A DNA stretch of 60,396 nucleotides, from assembly GCA_964568655.1 (NCBI GenBank), contig CAZMRG010000002.1, positions 1-60,396 on the forward strand, given 5' to 3'. A program made the position numbers and the translations under genes. The DNA is from CAWFKW01 sp964568655 (GTDB lineage: Bacteria; Bacteroidota; Ignavibacteria; Tepidaquicellales; OLB5). The notes below the pieces were generated by a model. That model was given only the letters and a program-made list of their open reading frames with translations. It did no database searches and was not told where the DNA came from. Below, one piece after another: positions 16,544-25,745 of the stretch; position 1 is the first letter of the stretch; each line of letters opens with the position of its first letter.

Positions 16544-18193
16544 TTATTTGATCAATATCATTTTCTTAGTTGAAACATAGTCGTTTGCTATAAGCTTGTA
16601 GAAATATATACCGCTGGCATAACGCGATGCATCCCATGTAACCTTATACTGACCTGCTTTTACGTCCTGGTTCACAAGCGTTTCAACTTCCTGTCCCATA
16701 ACATTGAATACTGCAACCTTTACGAAAGCTTCTTTAGGAATATCAAACCGGACAGTAGTTGTGGGGTTAAACGGATTTGGATAATTCTGAGCCAAAACGT
16801 AACTTTCAGGCAATTGAGTTGAGATCTGTTCGATTCCAACCAGGTTCGAATATCTTGTAGTATAAATAACTGTTGAAACCGGCGGATTATTATATCTCAT
16901 TGAGCCAGTAACATAAACATGGTCTACATCAACAAAAGCGACCGCTGAAGCGTAATCATTTCCGTTGGCGCTGCCGTTCTCTCTCTTTCTCCATGATTCA
17001 ACTCCGTTTGAACGGTACTTGATCGTAAGAAAATCTGTCCCGTTGGAACCGGCGCTAGTACCTGTCACATAAACAGAGCTTGTGTCGCCGACTACAATAG
17101 ATACAGGGAAATCATCGCCCGCATCAGTTGTACGCGCAACCCACTGCTGAACCAGACTTGAATTGTATTTCAAAGTAGCATAATCAAAATTTGTTGATCC
17201 GCCATGGCTATAACCGGTGACGTAAACATTGTTGCTGGCGTCAATTGTCATTGCGGTCATAACTTCAATACTGTTAAGATTATTATCATAGAAAGCAATT
17301 CCAAGGCTGTCGCCGTTCATACTGTATTTGATAACAGCGTAATCCTGAACAGATGTAGGCCTGGTGCACGACCCGCCGACATACAGATTTGCGGCAGTGT
17401 TATCTAAAACCAAACCGATTGGAACATCATCAAGCGAAGAGCTGCCGTTGAATTTCTTAACCCATTGAATTGATCCTGAGCTGTTAATTCTCATCGTCAT
17501 AAAATCAGCCCCCGGAGAATTTCCTGATTGTCCGGTAACATACACATTTCCGGACCCGTCTACTTTTACTGAACGCGCCTCATCAAAAGATGTAGATACT
17601 CCTCCGGTATATACAACCGGCCATCCTGAAGGAACGTTGCCATTTGCATCATATTTGAGTATAGTGAACTTCTGGCCTAATCCGCCTGCCACATCGCTTC
17701 TTCCGGCAGTATAAACATTGCCTGAATTATCTACAGCTACTGAAAAACCATAGTCTCCGCCGTTATTAGATCCATTGTACCTTTTTATCCATGTTGTATC
17801 GCCTGTGGTTGCATTATACTTAATGGTTATAATGTCTCTGCCCGGATTGAAAGTCCATCCGCATACAAAAACTGAACTATTATCGCATGTAATAGCCAGC
17901 GGCCTGTCTGATGAAGGACCCACCATCTTTTTAACCCACAGTGTATCCCCTGTTACGGGATTATATTTAATCGTTACTATATCTTCGGCGGTAGTTGCGC
18001 CTTTTGTCCACCCGGTAACGAAAACGTCGCCGTTCGAATTAACGCACATTGAAACGCAGGAGTCCTGTACATTACCGGAACCATTATATATTTTGTTCCA
18101 GTATGTATAGGGTATCTGGGCGTTAAGCCCTGAGAAACCAAAAACTAAGAACAAAAAAACGATTGCGAAAAGTTTAAAGTAATTGTTTTTCAT
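16544..18193 (-). CDS. T9SS-exported SBBP-repeat beta-propeller protein
   Basis: This 549-residue protein has a signal peptide (to about residue 26, SGLNA) and roughly eight repeats of about 50 residues with the core DxSGNVYVTGxS (for example VNSNGDVFVTGWTKG, VDGSGNVYVTGQSG), typical of SBBP beta-propeller repeats. The last 85 residues are a T9SS type A sorting domain: QNYPNPFNPTTTVRFDIP, MGQEVETLVNQDVKAG, GIYFYKLIAND and terminal STKKMILIK. It is expected on the cell surface or released. The neighbouring gene at 18485-20119 is a paralog in the same orientation. Function beyond a surface propeller is unknown. Confidence 0.9.
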   Translation of the reverse strand: MKNNYFKLFAIVFLFLVFGFSGLNAQIPYTYWNKIYNGSGNVQDSCVSMCVNSNGDVFVTGWTKGATTAEDIVTIKYNPVTGDTLWVKKMVGPSSDRPLAITCDNSSVFVCGWTFNPGRDIITIKYNATTGDTTWIKRYNGSNNGGDYGFSVAVDNSGNVYTAGRSDVAGGLGQKFTILKYDANGNVPSGWPVVYTGGVSTSFDEARSVKVDGSGNVYVTGQSGNSPGADFMTMRINSSGSIQWVKKFNGSSSLDDVPIGLVLDNTAANLYVGGSCTRPTSVQDYAVIKYSMNGDSLGIAFYDNNLNSIEVMTAMTIDASNNVYVTGYSHGGSTNFDYATLKYNSSLVQQWVARTTDAGDDFPVSIVVGDTSSVYVTGTSAGSNGTDFLTIKYRSNGVESWRKRENGSANGNDYASAVAFVDVDHVYVTGSMRYNNPPVSTVIYTTRYSNLVGIEQISTQLPESYVLAQNYPNPFNPTTTVRFDIPKEAFVKVAVFNVMGQEVETLVNQDVKAGQYKVTWDASRYASGIYFYKLIANDYVSTKKMILIK

Positions 18194-18256
18194 CTAAGTA
18201 ATAGAAGTTTGTTTTAATTTTACTGATCAATTTCAACTGTACTAAGTTAGCCGTCA

Positions 18257-18307
18257 ATAGGTAGTGATACAATACCGAAATAACGGTATCCGGCACCTAG
18301 TACCTAT
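18257..18307. other. hairpin in the leader of the SBBP gene
   Basis: ATAGGTA (18257-18263) pairs with TACCTAT (18301-18307), and inside it ATACCG (18272-18277) pairs with CGGTAT (18284-18289). It lies 64 bases upstream of the start codon of the gene at 16544-18193, so it may be a leader structure or a decayed repeat. The rest of 18194-18484 holds only the next gene's terminator. Confidence 0.4.
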
Positions 18308-18419
18308 CTTTATAATTGACTTGTAATAAATGATATAAACATAAAACACTTTAAATATAGCTTAAAATAGAATTTCTAACAATAACCTCACAAAAATAAT
18401 TAGTAGTTTGTCACATACT

Positions 18420-18453
18420 AAAAAAATGGGAACTTCCCTAAGGGAAATTCCCA
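18420..18453 (-). terminator. intrinsic terminator of the T9SS gene at 18485
   Basis: On the minus strand TGGGAAATTCCC/TTCCC-type arms (18453 to 18427, loop TTA) make a near-perfect hairpin followed by seven T residues (18426-18420). It lies about 30 bases past the stop codon. Confidence 0.9.
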
Positions 18454-18484
18454 TCATGCTGAATTATATTGAACTTAAGATCTC

Positions 18485-20119
18485 TTATTTAACAAGCGCC
18501 ATTTTTTTAGTGTCGGTAAAGCCATTGGCCGTTATTCTGTAAAAATAGATACCGCTTGACAATGATGAAGCGTCAACAGAGTATTCATAAGAACCGGGGC
18601 TTAAAGAGCCGCTGTATGGATTTAATACCGTTTTCCCTTCGATATTATAAATCTGTATTCCAACGGTGGAAGATACAGGTAAATCAAATTTGATCTTCGT
18701 GGTAGGATTAAACGGATTTGGATAATTCTGCATAAGACTGAATTTTGTCGGCGTCTGGTTTGATACCGGCTGTATTCCAACCAGAGGCGAATACTTTACA
18801 GTTGCAAAGTCAAATCCTGATATCGTGCCCATACTTCTGCCGGTTACAAAAACATCCCCCTGATGATCGACGGCAATGGATGTAGCATAATCGCTGGAGT
18901 TTGCCGGGCCGTTATAAGTCCATGCCCAAAGTTTATCACCCATAGGGTCGTATTTAATAGTTGTATAATCGTTAGAGGTAGCCACTAAATTGCTTGAACC
19001 TGATACATAGACATTTCCCGCATCGTCAAGGCTAATAGCACGAGGCACGTCATTTGAACTTCCCGGGCCGAAATAAAACTGCACCCATTGAAATACTCCG
19101 TTTGTATTATATTTAACTGTGGCGTAATTTGAATCGTTTGCTATAACACTGGATGTTGAACCTGTTACATAAACATCGCCTGCGCTGGTGACCGCCATTG
19201 CATTTGCAAAATCGCCCCCATTATAAGAACTGTTATATCTCTGAACCCATTGCTGTACTCCGGCCGGGCTGTATTTTATTGTAGCATAATCGACGCCGGT
19301 AGAGCCGCCATCGCTTTGTCCTGTAACATATACATTACCCGAACCGTCTAGTTTCAGGTCATACGCAACATCACCGCCGTTGGCAGGACCGTTGTATGTA
19401 TTAACCCACAGCGGAACGCCGTCTGAACTGTATTTAATCGTTACATAATCATAACCGCTTGTCGCGCCGATGCTGCCGCCTGTTAAATAAATATTCGAAG
19501 ATCCATCTACCTGCATGGCAGTAGTAACGTCATAGCCGTTTCCCGGGCCGTTATATGTTTGCACCCATTGCTGTACGCCGGCTGAATTGTATTTTATCAG
19601 GACTATATCCTGGCTGTTTGAGACACTCATGCTTGAACCTGAAACATATACATTACCCGAATTATCCACCGCAATACATCTGGCTTCATCAAACGCATGC
19701 GCCGGCCCGTCATAAACCGCATTCCATAAAGGAACTCCGCTTGAGCTGTATGCAAGCGTAGTTATATCAGCGTTTGTAGCGCCCCCGTCGCATCTGCCCG
19801 TTACATAAATATTCCCGTTCATATCGCTGGCTATGGCAAAAGAATAATCGCCCCCATGGTTTGGACCGTCAAAAGTTCGGCTCCAAATCAAGTTCCCGCT
19901 GTTATCATATTTCACAGTCGTCATGTCTTTGCTGGTATTTGTATTTGTACTGTAGCCAGTTACAATTACATTTGAAGAAGGGTCAAGGGTGAGCGCATAA
20001 GAATAATCAGTTGAATTAGCTGTTCCGTTGAATCTTGAAACCCACTGCTGAGAAACATTTTGAGAAAAGACCTGGATAGTTAATAGCAGGAAAAACAGAA
20101 TGAAAGTTAAAGCTTTCAT
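18485..20119 (-). CDS. T9SS-exported SBBP-repeat beta-propeller protein (paralog)
   Basis: This 544-residue protein has a signal peptide (MKALTFILFFLLLTIQVFSQ) and eight or so SBBP repeats of about 50 residues, each with a NGPxxGGDYxxAxxxDxSGNVYVTG-like pattern. The C-terminal T9SS type A domain reads QNYPNPFNPTTKIKFDLP, YNIEGKTVLNPYSGSLSPG, GIYFYRITANG and DTKKMALVK. It is clearly related to the gene at 16544 in repeat design, though the two have diverged in sequence. It is read away from the GH3 gene; about 270 bases separate the two starts. Confidence 0.9.
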   Translation of the reverse strand: MKALTFILFFLLLTIQVFSQNVSQQWVSRFNGTANSTDYSYALTLDPSSNVIVTGYSTNTNTSKDMTTVKYDNSGNLIWSRTFDGPNHGGDYSFAIASDMNGNIYVTGRCDGGATNADITTLAYSSSGVPLWNAVYDGPAHAFDEARCIAVDNSGNVYVSGSSMSVSNSQDIVLIKYNSAGVQQWVQTYNGPGNGYDVTTAMQVDGSSNIYLTGGSIGATSGYDYVTIKYSSDGVPLWVNTYNGPANGGDVAYDLKLDGSGNVYVTGQSDGGSTGVDYATIKYSPAGVQQWVQRYNSSYNGGDFANAMAVTSAGDVYVTGSTSSVIANDSNYATVKYNTNGVFQWVQFYFGPGSSNDVPRAISLDDAGNVYVSGSSNLVATSNDYTTIKYDPMGDKLWAWTYNGPANSSDYATSIAVDHQGDVFVTGRSMGTISGFDFATVKYSPLVGIQPVSNQTPTKFSLMQNYPNPFNPTTKIKFDLPVSSTVGIQIYNIEGKTVLNPYSGSLSPGSYEYSVDASSLSSGIYFYRITANGFTDTKKMALVK

Positions 20120-20389
20120 AAAGACCCCCTTTATGTTTGCCCGAAGGCAAGAATGAAATTGTTTAAAACTAATTTTGGTCCCGTATGAAATAACCGAATA
20201 AATTAGTAAGAATTACTAGTTATTTCTGCCATCCTCTTGTAATAAACTTAACGTATTTAAGAGATGCCCGCAATAGCGTTTTCAGTGAATTAATTACATT
20301 CCATTTCTTAAATTGTGCATATTTCTTTTTATTTCATCAGAAAAAAAGGTAAATTTGTTAAACTGTGAATTTATTTATATTTTTTTATT

Positions 20390-22165
20390 ATGAAAAAGGC
20401 AATCTTGGCTACTCTGGCATTCAGCATTTCGTTTTTACTTATTAATGGTTTCAGACCCTCCTCGCCCCTAAATAATTCGGGTATTCAATATCCATTTCAA
20501 ACCTTAAATTCGGGTATAGACAAAACAGAAACTTCCGAAAGCGTTCGTGAGAAATTATTTTCCATGAGCCTCCGGGAAAAAATCGCGCAAATGGTTATAT
20601 CAAGCGCTATACCCGATAATCTAAGCGAGAACTCGGCAGAATTTTTGAAACTTAAGAAGTTGAGCGCTGTTACTAAGGTAGGCGGATTCATTTTTTTTAA
20701 AGGAAGCTGTTCAGAATATGCGAAACTATCAAACAAACTGCAGGGATTTTCAGAAACACCGTTATTAATTTCTGCGGACTTTGAAAGAGGAACCGGAATG
20801 CGCGTAACAGACGCGGTACTCTTTCCTAACAACATGGCAATTGGCGCAACAAGGAATTATGAACTTGCTTATAAAATGGGACTGGAGATAGCGCGTGAAT
20901 CAAGACTGCTTGGAATTGAACAGGACTATGCCCCGGTATGCGACGTAAATAATAATCCCGGTAACCCGATAATAAACGTGCGGTCATTCGGAGAGGACCC
21001 TGAGCTGGTTTCAAGAATGTCTGAAAGCGAAATAAAGGGGCTGCAGGACGGCAAAGTAATTGCCACCGCGAAGCATTTCCCCGGGCACGGGGATACAGAT
21101 ATTGATTCACATAAAGACCTCCCGGTTTTGAATTTTGATATGGACAGGCTGAACAAAACAGAGCTTGTGCCTTTCAAAAATGCGATAAGTAAAAATGTAA
21201 TGTCGGTCATGATAGCGCATCTTTCATTTCCGGCTCTTGAATCTCAGGAACATATCCCGGCATCGCTATCCGCAAATATCGTCGATGGCCTTTTGATCGA
21301 TAAGCTTGGTTTTGGCGGACTTGTAGTAACGGACGCGCTGAATATGAAAGGGATCACAAAATATTTTTCAATTTCCGAAGTAGCTTTGATGTGCGTTAAT
21401 GCCGGCATAGACTTAATTCTGATGCCGATTGATGAAGAAACAACGATCAGCGCAATAGAAGACGCAGTGAATAAAGGAAGCATCAGCGAAGACAGGATCA
21501 ATAGATCAGTTGAAAAAATTCTGAAAGCAAAAGAGTGGGCAGGCCTGTTTGAAACCAGAACAGTTAATACGGAAAACGTCAATAATTCAATTAACACAGA
21601 CGAGGCAACGGACCTAAGCCAGCAAATAGCGGACCAATCAGTGACTCTTGTAAAAGACAATAACAATATTGTTCCTTTCAAAGGGAATATCAGTAAGACG
21701 CTTATCATTAACTTAAGCGACGGGTCGGATAACATTAATTCAGATTATTTTTCAACCAAAGCCTCAGAATATTTCAACGGCATTGATATAGTTAATGTTA
21801 ATTCGGATAAGGTAAGCGCCGAACAAAGTTCTGCTATAGACGCCGCACAGAACTATGACTGCGTTTTAATAGGAGTATTTGCAAAAGTAAAATACGGCGC
21901 CGGTAAAATCTCAATTCCGGTTTCTCAAATCGGCATTATCAATTCCGTTGCTTCAAAAAATAAAAATACAGCAGTTATTTCTTTCGGCAACCCGTATTTG
22001 TTAAAAGATTTTCCGGATATACCGAACTATATATGCGCATATGGGGATGCGAACGTATCCGAGATTGCTGTTCTAAAAGCTTTGACCGGGAAAATTAAAA
22101 TAAACGGCAAACTTCCTGTCAGTATTAACGAGTCATACTCATTCGGAGCCGGCTTAAGCAGGTAA
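20390..22165 (+). CDS. glycoside hydrolase family 3 protein (beta-N-acetylhexosaminidase type)
   Basis: This 591-residue exported enzyme is related to NagZ-type GH3 hexosaminidases, which cleave beta-linked N-acetylglucosamine from cell-wall fragments or chitooligosaccharides. A signal-type N-terminus (MKKAILATLAFSISFLLING) is followed by the GH3 barrel: YAPVCDVNNNPGNPIINVRS, KHFPGHGDTDIDSHKDLP (the His/Asp catalytic loop near residues 227-240) and VVTDALNMKGI with the nucleophile Asp near residue 314. A C-terminal GH3 sandwich-like domain occupies about residues 400-590. The NagZ-like loop suggests N-acetylhexosaminidase rather than beta-glucosidase activity; periplasmic location is inferred. 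Confidence 0.88.
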   Translation: MKKAILATLAFSISFLLINGFRPSSPLNNSGIQYPFQTLNSGIDKTETSESVREKLFSMSLREKIAQMVISSAIPDNLSENSAEFLKLKKLSAVTKVGGFIFFKGSCSEYAKLSNKLQGFSETPLLISADFERGTGMRVTDAVLFPNNMAIGATRNYELAYKMGLEIARESRLLGIEQDYAPVCDVNNNPGNPIINVRSFGEDPELVSRMSESEIKGLQDGKVIATAKHFPGHGDTDIDSHKDLPVLNFDMDRLNKTELVPFKNAISKNVMSVMIAHLSFPALESQEHIPASLSANIVDGLLIDKLGFGGLVVTDALNMKGITKYFSISEVALMCVNAGIDLILMPIDEETTISAIEDAVNKGSISEDRINRSVEKILKAKEWAGLFETRTVNTENVNNSINTDEATDLSQQIADQSVTLVKDNNNIVPFKGNISKTLIINLSDGSDNINSDYFSTKASEYFNGIDIVNVNSDKVSAEQSSAIDAAQNYDCVLIGVFAKVKYGAGKISIPVSQIGIINSVASKNKNTAVISFGNPYLLKDFPDIPNYICAYGDANVSEIAVLKALTGKIKINGKLPVSINESYSFGAGLSR

Positions 22166-22265
22166 CGCCGGGAAATCCGAGACTTAAGTGATTGTCATTG
22201 GCGAATTATTCTTATATATTTGTTTGCCTGCAATTCACAAATTAACCACACGAAAGGACATCCAT

Positions 22266-22973
22266 ATGAACCATAATTACAAAGCAATATTCACGAAAAG
22301 ATGGACAATTACCGCCTTTGGATCGCTTATTATATTATTAGCATTATATTTATCAGGTTGCGTAAATTACGACCAGAAAACAACTTTAAAAGCGGACGGC
22401 TCGGGGTCAATGTCAATCCACTATTGGACAAAGATGAGCAATCTCACAATGGGAACCGCAATCGGCAAATTTGATTTTGACGAACAAAAAGCAAAAGATA
22501 ACTATACCAGCGCTAACACGACCGTTAAAAGCGTAAAGGTTGAAGAAAAACCTACAGAAGACAGCACAAAGCATGTAATGGTTGAGCTTGATTTCAAAGA
22601 TATAAACAAACTGACTGATGCAAAAGGATTTTCGGAAGTAAAACCTTCTTGGAAAGAAGTTGCAGACGGCATGGAACTGAAATACACTTTGCTCAAAGAT
22701 TCATCAGCTGCAAACAACATGGGCTCGAGCGATTATAAAGTAACCTACAACTTTGAAATGCCGAGCGAAATAGTTTCTACAAACGGCACAAAAGACGGGC
22801 AGAAAGTTTCATGGGATTATAAAGTATCCGACCTTGGGAAAGATATAGATATGACGGTTGTTGTAAAGAAACCAAAAGGTAAACTTTGCGGAATGTTCGG
22901 GATCATTTTAGGAACCGTGGTTATCGGATTTGCATATTCAAGGCAGAGAAAGAATAAAAGCAACAAAGTATAA
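22266..22973 (+). CDS. lipoprotein with C-terminal membrane helix, unknown function
   Basis: I place the start at ATG 22266 (AAAGGA upstream at 22253-22258) rather than the GTG at 22188, because the resulting N-terminus is a clean lipoprotein signal: LIILLALYLSGC, with the lipid-modified cysteine near residue 31. The 235-residue protein then has a polar domain (NYDQKTTLKADGSGSMSIHYW..., MVELDFKDINKL...) and one membrane helix near the C-terminus (GMFGIILGTVVIGFAYSRQR), giving an unusual lipid-plus-helix anchoring. The pattern resembles LppM-like lipoproteins by its N-terminal strand order, but I am not certain. A strong terminator follows. Confidence 0.6.
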   Translation: MNHNYKAIFTKRWTITAFGSLIILLALYLSGCVNYDQKTTLKADGSGSMSIHYWTKMSNLTMGTAIGKFDFDEQKAKDNYTSANTTVKSVKVEEKPTEDSTKHVMVELDFKDINKLTDAKGFSEVKPSWKEVADGMELKYTLLKDSSAANNMGSSDYKVTYNFEMPSEIVSTNGTKDGQKVSWDYKVSDLGKDIDMTVVVKKPKGKLCGMFGIILGTVVIGFAYSRQRKNKSNKV

Positions 22974-22997
22974 TACAGATTTGACTTTTTGAAAACT

Positions 22998-23032
22998 AAA
23001 AGGCTCTTCGATAAACGAAGAGCTTTTTTTTA
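22998..23032 (+). terminator. intrinsic terminator between the lipoprotein and sensor kinase genes
   Basis: GCTCTTCG (23003-23010) pairs with CGAAGAGC (23016-23023), loop ATAAA, followed by eight T residues. The A-rich left flank means it may also stop the converging minus-strand kinase transcript. Confidence 0.9.
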
Positions 23033-23058
23033 TCATCGAAAATCGATTAAACCTACGC

Positions 23059-24177
23059 TTACAATGCTGTAAATTTGATAAGGGCTTCGGCGCCCGCATT
23101 GTTTTTATATTCTACCAGCCCGCCCAGCTGTTTTGAAAGAGTATCAACCAGCATTATCCCCAGCGTATCTTTCGCGTCTGAACTGAAGAAACTGTCAGGA
23201 AAGCCCACACCGTTGTCTTTCACAAACAAAATGTATTGCTTGCCGGAGTTTGAGAGGTTAATATGGACATGCGGTTTCATTGAATCGTCGAATCCGTGTT
23301 TAAAACTGTTAGTGACAAGCTCAGTGATGATCAGGGAACATGGAATTGCCATATCTACGCCAAGCTTAATATTGTTGGATTCGATCTTGAACTTTACCAG
23401 CCTGGTCCTTCCGCTGTAAGCATTTACAAGACTCGCCATAAGCTTTTTAATGTATTCGCCGAAATCGATATTCGCAAGGTCCTCGGACATATAAAGGCTT
23501 TCATGAATCATTGACATAGACTTCACCCGGTTTTCAGATTCCAGAAGAATATCTTTTGTTGCGTTGTCTTTGAGTTTGCTTTGCTGAAGCCTTAACAAGC
23601 TTGAAATGATCTGGAAATTGTTTTTCACCCTGTGGTGAATTTCCTTAATAAGTATGTTTTTTTCTTTTAAAGTATTTGAGAGCTTTTCGCTTGCGCACTT
23701 TTTATCGGTAATATCTTCGTCAAGCTCCATAGTAATATCAGAGTCTTTGCCGCGGCCCCTGACAAGGTATGTATTATACCACCTGTATTCGTCGCTTGAA
23801 ACGCTTTTCATCCTCACTTCCCTATTGAAGAAATGTCCCTTCTTCAACTCGTCCTTAATCATCTTTGTATTTCGTACACAATAATCATAATCATCCGGAT
23901 GGACCAGAAAATGTTCTTCATTTTGAATCGCTTTTCTCAGTTTTTCGATATTGCCGGGGGTAATGCCTGTGGACTTATAATATGCCGGGTTGGCATAAAT
24001 AAGCTCGCCTTTTTTCCATATAGATACGTTAGTAGGAATTGATTCTAATAGGTTCCATACAAGACTATCGGGAACCTGAGGAAGGAATCCTGTGACTGCG
24101 TTTATACTATTGATCCCGGACAAACCGTCGCGGAATAATAGCGGTATTTCAAAAGGGTTTTGCGTGCTGTTTTTCAT
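23059..24177 (-). CDS. PAS-domain sensor histidine kinase (HisKA_2/HWE-like)
   Basis: This 372-residue cytosolic kinase has a PAS domain (about residues 35-165: IPTNVSIWKKGELIYANPAY ... EYRWYNTYLVRGRG ... ITDKK), a HisKA_2 dimerisation box EIHHRVKNNFQIISSLLRLQ with the phospho-accepting histidine near residue 181, and a HATPase_c domain with ELVTNSFKHGF (N box) and KDNGVGFPD (G1 box). There is no membrane segment, so the signal is probably intracellular or comes through a partner. No response regulator is adjacent, making it an orphan. Its start faces the serine hydrolase gene across a 337-base gap. Confidence 0.92.
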   Translation of the reverse strand: MKNSTQNPFEIPLLFRDGLSGINSINAVTGFLPQVPDSLVWNLLESIPTNVSIWKKGELIYANPAYYKSTGITPGNIEKLRKAIQNEEHFLVHPDDYDYCVRNTKMIKDELKKGHFFNREVRMKSVSSDEYRWYNTYLVRGRGKDSDITMELDEDITDKKCASEKLSNTLKEKNILIKEIHHRVKNNFQIISSLLRLQQSKLKDNATKDILLESENRVKSMSMIHESLYMSEDLANIDFGEYIKKLMASLVNAYSGRTRLVKFKIESNNIKLGVDMAIPCSLIITELVTNSFKHGFDDSMKPHVHINLSNSGKQYILFVKDNGVGFPDSFFSSDAKDTLGIMLVDTLSKQLGGLVEYKNNAGAEALIKFTAL

Positions 24178-24390
24178 AATGCACCTGTTTTAATTCATCG
24201 GTAATATAGCGATTAATAAAAGCGCTTATGTTCACGTAAAACAGTGAAGAATAATTATTTACCTCTTTGCACCGTTCAATGTAGTGATAATAAGACATCT
24301 AAAAAAGAAGACTATATCGCATTTTTTCCCGACTGCTTAATAATGATCGATTTTAATTATGTGAAGCGCTTATCTAACCATTGAATTTCA

Positions 24391-24421
24391 TTGAGACTTA
24401 AATCACTTTTCGGTATATTTG
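24391..24421 (+). promoter_or_regulatory. promoter-like site upstream of the serine hydrolase gene
   Basis: TTG (24391-24393) and TATATTTG (24414-24421) are separated by 20 bases, matching the Bacteroidota promoter pattern. The start codon lies about 93 bases downstream. Otherwise 24178-24514 shows no gene. Confidence 0.4.
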
Positions 24422-24514
24422 TTGAATAAATCGCATTTTCAAAACCCAAATGATGGTTTGCGGATTCCGGCATAAATGTAACCAAACCTGATTTTGACAC
24501 AACATTTCTAAGAT

Positions 24515-25693
24515 TTGCATTCAAAACTTAAAATATTACTTTTTTCACTGTTAATTCTTTGTTCATCTTATTCTCAGGGAAAGAAGTATGATTTTTCTTC
24601 GCTTGATAAAATAATAGATAACGCTATCAGCGCACATGACTTCCCTTCTGCGGAACTGGTCGTAGGAAATGCAAAAGAAATATTATATCAAAATGCATAC
24701 GGAAGATTGACTTACGATGACGATGCCAAGCCCACAACATTAAAAACAATTTATGACCTTGCCTCAGTTACCAAAGTGATTGCGACAACTTCTGCGATAA
24801 TGAAACTTTATGAAGAAGGCAAGCTTGATCTGGATGCGCCGGTTGCAACGTATATCCCTGAATTTGCAGTGAACGGCAAGGGAGATATAACCGTAACCAA
24901 CCTGCTGCTTCACAATTCAGGATTAACCGCATGGACCCCATTCTACCAGACAATGTCAACTGCACAGGAAGTAAAAAACGCCGTATTCAACTGTTCGAAA
25001 GAATATTCCACCGGTTCGCAAACGTTGTACAGCGATTATAACGCATTCCTGCTCGGTGAAATTGTTGAGCGAATAAGCGGCGAAAGGCTTGACAAATTCT
25101 GCAAAGAAAATATTTTTGATCCGCTTGGAATGACCGACACTGATTTTTTGATACCACTCTCTGAAGATTACCGTATTGCTCCGACGGAAAATGACACATA
25201 CTGGCGCAACCAGTTACTTATCGGTTATGTTCACGATGAGATGGCTGCTTTACTTGAAGGAGTTTCAGGGAACGCTGGGTTATTTTCAACCGCGCCTGAT
25301 CTGTATAAATTCATGCAAATGATGCTGAACCGCGGCATGTATCCCGATGAACGGAGGATGTCAAAAACAGTTTCCTATGATACTTTATTTAAAGACCAGA
25401 CTATTGATATGTTCACAACAAAAGTTACGGGGCTTGGATATAATAATACAAGAGCTCTGGGGTGGGAAACAAAACCTGAACCGACAAAGTATCCGCCTCT
25501 TTGCGGCAACAAATTTTCTACAAACAGTTTCGGGCATACAGGCTATACCGGCACCAGCGTTTGGTGCGACAAGGATAAAAGTATTATTGTGATATTATTA
25601 ACCAACAGGGTTTATCCCAAACGCGGAAACGAAGAGATCAGGAACGTGAGGCCAAAAGTCCACGACGAAGTTTGCAAAATACTTGGATATTGA
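24515..25693 (+). CDS. exported serine hydrolase of the beta-lactamase/penicillin-binding-protein fold
   Basis: This 392-residue protein has the class C beta-lactamase/esterase fold. The catalytic SxxK is ASVTK (near residue 85), the second motif is YSDYN, and the HTGYTG segment replaces the KTG triad near the C-terminus. Family members act as D-Ala peptidases, esterases or beta-lactamases; this one cannot be told apart by sequence. The signal peptide (KLKILLFSLLILCSSYSQG) places it outside the cytoplasm. The start must be TTG at 24515, since a TAA lies two codons upstream and no ATG follows before the signal peptide. Confidence 0.85.
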   Translation: MHSKLKILLFSLLILCSSYSQGKKYDFSSLDKIIDNAISAHDFPSAELVVGNAKEILYQNAYGRLTYDDDAKPTTLKTIYDLASVTKVIATTSAIMKLYEEGKLDLDAPVATYIPEFAVNGKGDITVTNLLLHNSGLTAWTPFYQTMSTAQEVKNAVFNCSKEYSTGSQTLYSDYNAFLLGEIVERISGERLDKFCKENIFDPLGMTDTDFLIPLSEDYRIAPTENDTYWRNQLLIGYVHDEMAALLEGVSGNAGLFSTAPDLYKFMQMMLNRGMYPDERRMSKTVSYDTLFKDQTIDMFTTKVTGLGYNNTRALGWETKPEPTKYPPLCGNKFSTNSFGHTGYTGTSVWCDKDKSIIVILLTNRVYPKRGNEEIRNVRPKVHDEVCKILGY

Positions 25694-25745
25694 AATAAGA
25701 AATAATAAATAACATAAAAAATCTAACTAATACTGATAATATTAT

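Noticed and set aside
21244..21735. A 163-codon open frame antisense to the GH3 gene
   Set aside because: It has no domain-like features and lies within a well-supported coding gene.
22188..22265. An upstream GTG start for the lipoprotein gene
   Set aside because: It would put a second hydrophobic segment before the clear lipoprotein signal; the ATG at 22266 with AAAGGA is better.
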